A stretch of DNA of 7,865 bases from Gammaproteobacteria bacterium UBA3498 (GTDB lineage: Bacteria > Pseudomonadota > Gammaproteobacteria > Pseudomonadales > Pseudohongiellaceae): the NCBI GenBank assembly GCA_002377605.1, contig DFQD01000010.1, positions 1-7,865 on the forward strand, given 5' to 3'. A model generated the notes under the pieces. It saw only the letters and a program-made list of their open reading frames with translations, made no database searches and was not told where the DNA came from. Every line of letters starts with the position of its first letter. The stretch's first letter is position 1. Both the position numbers and the translations under genes were made by a program. Below, one piece after another: positions 5,619-7,865 of this stretch.

Positions 5619-6986
5619 ATGGCTTTAGCGGTCGTTGTTGTTCTCCTGGTAGTAGGTTCAATCATCTTCCATTTCATGCAGCTGTATGGTGGGCCATGGT
5701 ATTTCACAGACATAGCTGCTGATTGGGGAACTATAGATTTCACGATAAACGTAACTTTCTGGGTTACTGGATTCGTTTTTGTCGCAGCCAATCTTTTCAT
5801 GGCTTGGTGTGTGTATAAGTTCCGCCAGAAAGACGGCCACAAAGCCGTTTATGAGCCTGAAAACCACAAGCTTGAAATCGGCTTAACTGTTTTCACCACG
5901 GTGGGTGTTATCGCCATGTTAGCGCCGGGCTTATTCGTCTGGGCCCAATTCGTTACGGTTCCAGAAGAAGCTGATCAATACGAAGTCTTAGCCTCTCAAT
6001 GGCAATGGCAATTCCGGTATCCCGGAGCAGATGGTCAACTTGGAGCAGCGGATGTTTCTCATGTCACTCCAACGAACCCATTCGGCATCAACCCCGACGA
6101 TCCAAATGGACAAGACGATGTAGTGGTTAACGAGCCCAACATGCATTTGCCAGTAAACCAACCGGCACATGCTCTACTTCGATCCCATGATGTATTGCAT
6201 AACTACACCGTAACCCAATTCCGAGTGAAGATGGATTTGGTGCCCGGCCTGGTTTCCTACCTCTGGTTTGATCCAACGGTAGAGGGCACCTACGACATTC
6301 TTTGTGAAGAGCTTTGCGGTATTGGCCATTTTGTCATGCGAGGTTCTGTCACTGTTGAGTCCCAGGCTGAATTTGATGCTTGGCTCGCTTCCCAGCCAAC
6401 ATTCGCCGAAACTCAAGCTATTGCTGAACCGGATATAGCTGCTGGTCAGGCTGCCTATGCTGTCTGTGCCACCTGCCATGGTGCGCAAGGCGAAGGCAAC
6501 CAGGCCCTAAATGGGCCTAAGCTGGCCGGCCAGGGAGCATGGTATACCGAGCGACAACTTAGGTATTTCCAAACCGGAGTCCGTGGTGGAGAAGGAGATA
6601 CTTTAGGTGCTCAGATGACGCCTATGGCAATGACTCTTGCTGATGACACTGCGATACGCAACGTTGCTGCTTATATCGAATCGCTTCCAGATTCACCTTC
6701 AGAACCAACCGTTACTGGTGATGTTGAGAATGGCCAAAAAATTTATCAGGCCAATTGCGCTGCCTGTCACCTAGATGATGGCAGTGGTACCTGGTATACC
6801 GATGCGCCTAGTTTAGCGGGTATGAGCGATTGGTATTTTGTTACTCAGATTAGCAATTTTGGCGCAGGCATCCGCGGACTGCACCCAAACGATCACTATG
6901 GAGAGCAGATGGTTTCCATGTCGACTGCTATGTCAAACATAAGCGAAATTGAAGATGTCGCAGCGTATATCAATACTCTGCGCTAA
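5619..6986 (+). CDS. coxB: Cytochrome c oxidase subunit II fused to two cytochrome c domains (caa3-like)
   Basis: CuA-bearing subunit II of a heme-copper oxidase; it accepts electrons from cytochrome c and passes them to subunit I. Order in the 455 residues: hydrophobic N-terminal helix (about 2-20), two membrane helices (about 43-66 and 86-110), periplasmic cupredoxin domain (about 120-250) with the aromatic QWQWQFRYPG at 127-136, then two class I cytochrome c domains. All CuA ligands are present: H194 (DVLH), C229, E231, C233, H237 and M240 in CEELCGIGHFVM. Heme c motifs are CATCH at 283-287 and CAACH at 380-384; axial methionine candidates are M333/M336/M338 and M431/M434/M438. Length exceeds ordinary CoxB by roughly the two extra domains. 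The N-terminal helix has no clear signal cleavage site or lipobox, so it may stay as a third anchor. It is the first gene of the cox operon; coxA follows after 79 nt. Confidence 0.95.
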   Translation: MALAVVVVLLVVGSIIFHFMQLYGGPWYFTDIAADWGTIDFTINVTFWVTGFVFVAANLFMAWCVYKFRQKDGHKAVYEPENHKLEIGLTVFTTVGVIAMLAPGLFVWAQFVTVPEEADQYEVLASQWQWQFRYPGADGQLGAADVSHVTPTNPFGINPDDPNGQDDVVVNEPNMHLPVNQPAHALLRSHDVLHNYTVTQFRVKMDLVPGLVSYLWFDPTVEGTYDILCEELCGIGHFVMRGSVTVESQAEFDAWLASQPTFAETQAIAEPDIAAGQAAYAVCATCHGAQGEGNQALNGPKLAGQGAWYTERQLRYFQTGVRGGEGDTLGAQMTPMAMTLADDTAIRNVAAYIESLPDSPSEPTVTGDVENGQKIYQANCAACHLDDGSGTWYTDAPSLAGMSDWYFVTQISNFGAGIRGLHPNDHYGEQMVSMSTAMSNISEIEDVAAYINTLR

Positions 6987-7065
6987 AAGTTTTTAAACTG
7001 AAAAGTTTATAAAGAATTTGTTGAGGCCACTGGCCGGACTATTTAAAGAGAGTTAGGAGGAATTA
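6987..7065 (+). promoter_or_regulatory. coxB-coxA spacer with two small hairpins and a strong ribosome binding site
   Basis: Soon after the coxB stop lies TAAACT-GAAA-AGTTTA (6994-7009), a 6-bp stem closed by a GNRA-type GAAA tetraloop. It is followed by GGCC-ACT-GGCC (7025-7035). Neither is followed by a T-run, so they are unlikely to be intrinsic terminators; they could shape mRNA stability or subunit ratio. A full AGGAGG (7055-7060) stands 5 nt before the coxA ATG, the strongest Shine-Dalgarno in the window, which predicts high translation of coxA. Confidence 0.5.
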
Positions 7066-7865
7066 ATGGCGTACGTACCATTAGCAGATCGCGATCATGA
7101 GATGGAATTGCACCATCCGCATACCTGGATAGGCAAATGGGTCTTCTGTCAGGATCACAAAGTCATTGCTATTCAGTATGGCAGCATAGCCATTTTTACT
7201 GGCCTTGTTGGATTAGTTCTTTCCTTGCTATTCCGCATGCAGCTAGGGTTTCCGGAAAGCGCAGATTTTATAGATCCAAGTTTTTATTACCAGGCCGTCA
7301 CAATGCACGGCATGATAATGGTGATTTATTTGCTTACAGCCTTATTTTTGGGCGGCTTTGGGAATTACCTAATTCCTCTCATGTGTGGCGCCCGAGACAT
7401 GGTGTTCCCATTTATGAACATGCTGTCGGTATGGGTATTTTTGGTATCTGTAATTATTTTAATGGCCAGTTTCTTTGTCACTGGCGGACCAACCGGTGGG
7501 GGCTGGACTCTTTACCCCCCTCAAACGACCTTGGCTGGCACACCTGGCCACGATATGGGCATTGTGTTAATGCTTATTTCTCTTGCGGTGTTTATTGTGG
7601 CTACAACAATGGGCGGCTTGAACTATGTAGTAACGGTGCTCCAATACCGATGTCGCGGCCTAACGCTGATGCGCCTACCTCTCGCAGTGTGGGGCATCTT
7701 CGTGGCAACAATTCTAGCGCTGTTTGCATTTCCCGCATTGCTTGTGGCAGCAATTATGATGCTATTTGATATTTTGCTAGGCACTAGTTTCTTTATGCCA
7801 GCAATTATCGAATCGGGAACGCCACTTGATCACAATGGCGGATCACCGATCCTATTCCAACACTT
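7066..7865 (+). CDS. coxA: Cytochrome c oxidase subunit I (partial, 3' end beyond window)
   Basis: Catalytic heme-copper subunit that reduces O2 to water and pumps protons. The visible 266 codons start MAYVPLADRDHEMELHHPHT, a His/Asp-rich cytoplasmic-type N-terminus, and cover about the first five to six membrane helices. H81 in TMHGMIMV is a ligand of the low-spin heme. GGFGNYLIPLMCGARDMVFP at 96-115 carries N100 and D111, equivalent to the D-channel asparagine and entry aspartate of Paracoccus-type oxidases; N118 is also kept. GGPTGGGWTLYPPQ at 140-153 and MGGLNYVVTVLQYR at 182-195 are further family landmarks. The sequence stops at GGSPILFQH, just before where the family has the GHPEVY copper-B motif, so active-site completeness cannot be judged. 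The start is an ATG with AGGAGG 5 nt upstream. By inference subunit III and assembly genes follow outside the window. Confidence 0.96.
   Translation, partial: MAYVPLADRDHEMELHHPHTWIGKWVFCQDHKVIAIQYGSIAIFTGLVGLVLSLLFRMQLGFPESADFIDPSFYYQAVTMHGMIMVIYLLTALFLGGFGNYLIPLMCGARDMVFPFMNMLSVWVFLVSVIILMASFFVTGGPTGGGWTLYPPQTTLAGTPGHDMGIVLMLISLAVFIVATTMGGLNYVVTVLQYRCRGLTLMRLPLAVWGIFVATILALFAFPALLVAAIMMLFDILLGTSFFMPAIIESGTPLDHNGGSPILFQH

Noticed and set aside
7137..7769. A 210-codon open frame overlapping coxA
   Set aside because: It is an alternative frame of coxA. The coxA frame shows unmistakable family motifs and a perfect ribosome binding site.

Overview
The window is an ordinary-looking stretch of a gammaproteobacterial chromosome. 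All eight genes resemble well-known families. The znuA/znuCB pair with an Escherichia-type Zur operator, the nearby polA, and the sco/cyoE genes beside an aa3/caa3-type cox operon recall Pseudomonas and marine gammaproteobacteria. GC content looks moderate (mid-40s percent by eye). I cannot name a genus. No tRNA, rRNA, CRISPR array, insertion sequence, phage gene or long repeat was seen. I found no evidence of an undescribed multi-gene system; the findings concern regulation and architecture.

Layout, left to right. 1-853 (minus): the 5' portion of polA (DNA polymerase I, 5' nuclease domain), cut by the window edge. 864-1736 (minus): znuA, the periplasmic zinc-binding protein, ending 10 nt before polA. 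1737-1844: a divergent control region with a near-perfect Zur operator. 1845-3424 (plus): znuC and znuB, overlapping by 4 nt. 3434-5029 (minus): cyoE followed by a SCO1/SenC copper chaperone, converging on znuB with only 9 nt between stop codons. 5030-5618: a 589-bp non-coding region between divergent cyoE and coxB, rich in A/T tracts and short palindromes. 5619-7865 (plus): coxB, a CuA subunit II fused to two cytochrome c domains, then coxA, which runs off the right edge.

How the genes work together. ZnuA captures periplasmic zinc and passes it to the ZnuB channel powered by the ZnuC ATPase; Zur bound to zinc should shut off both arms of this locus from one operator. CyoE makes heme O from protoheme (the precursor of heme A), SCO helps deliver copper to the CuA site, and CoxB/CoxA form the core of a terminal oxidase that would receive these cofactors. 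The two halves of the window are thus a zinc-import locus and a heme-copper oxidase assembly and structural locus. Their adjacency may be only inherited gene order.
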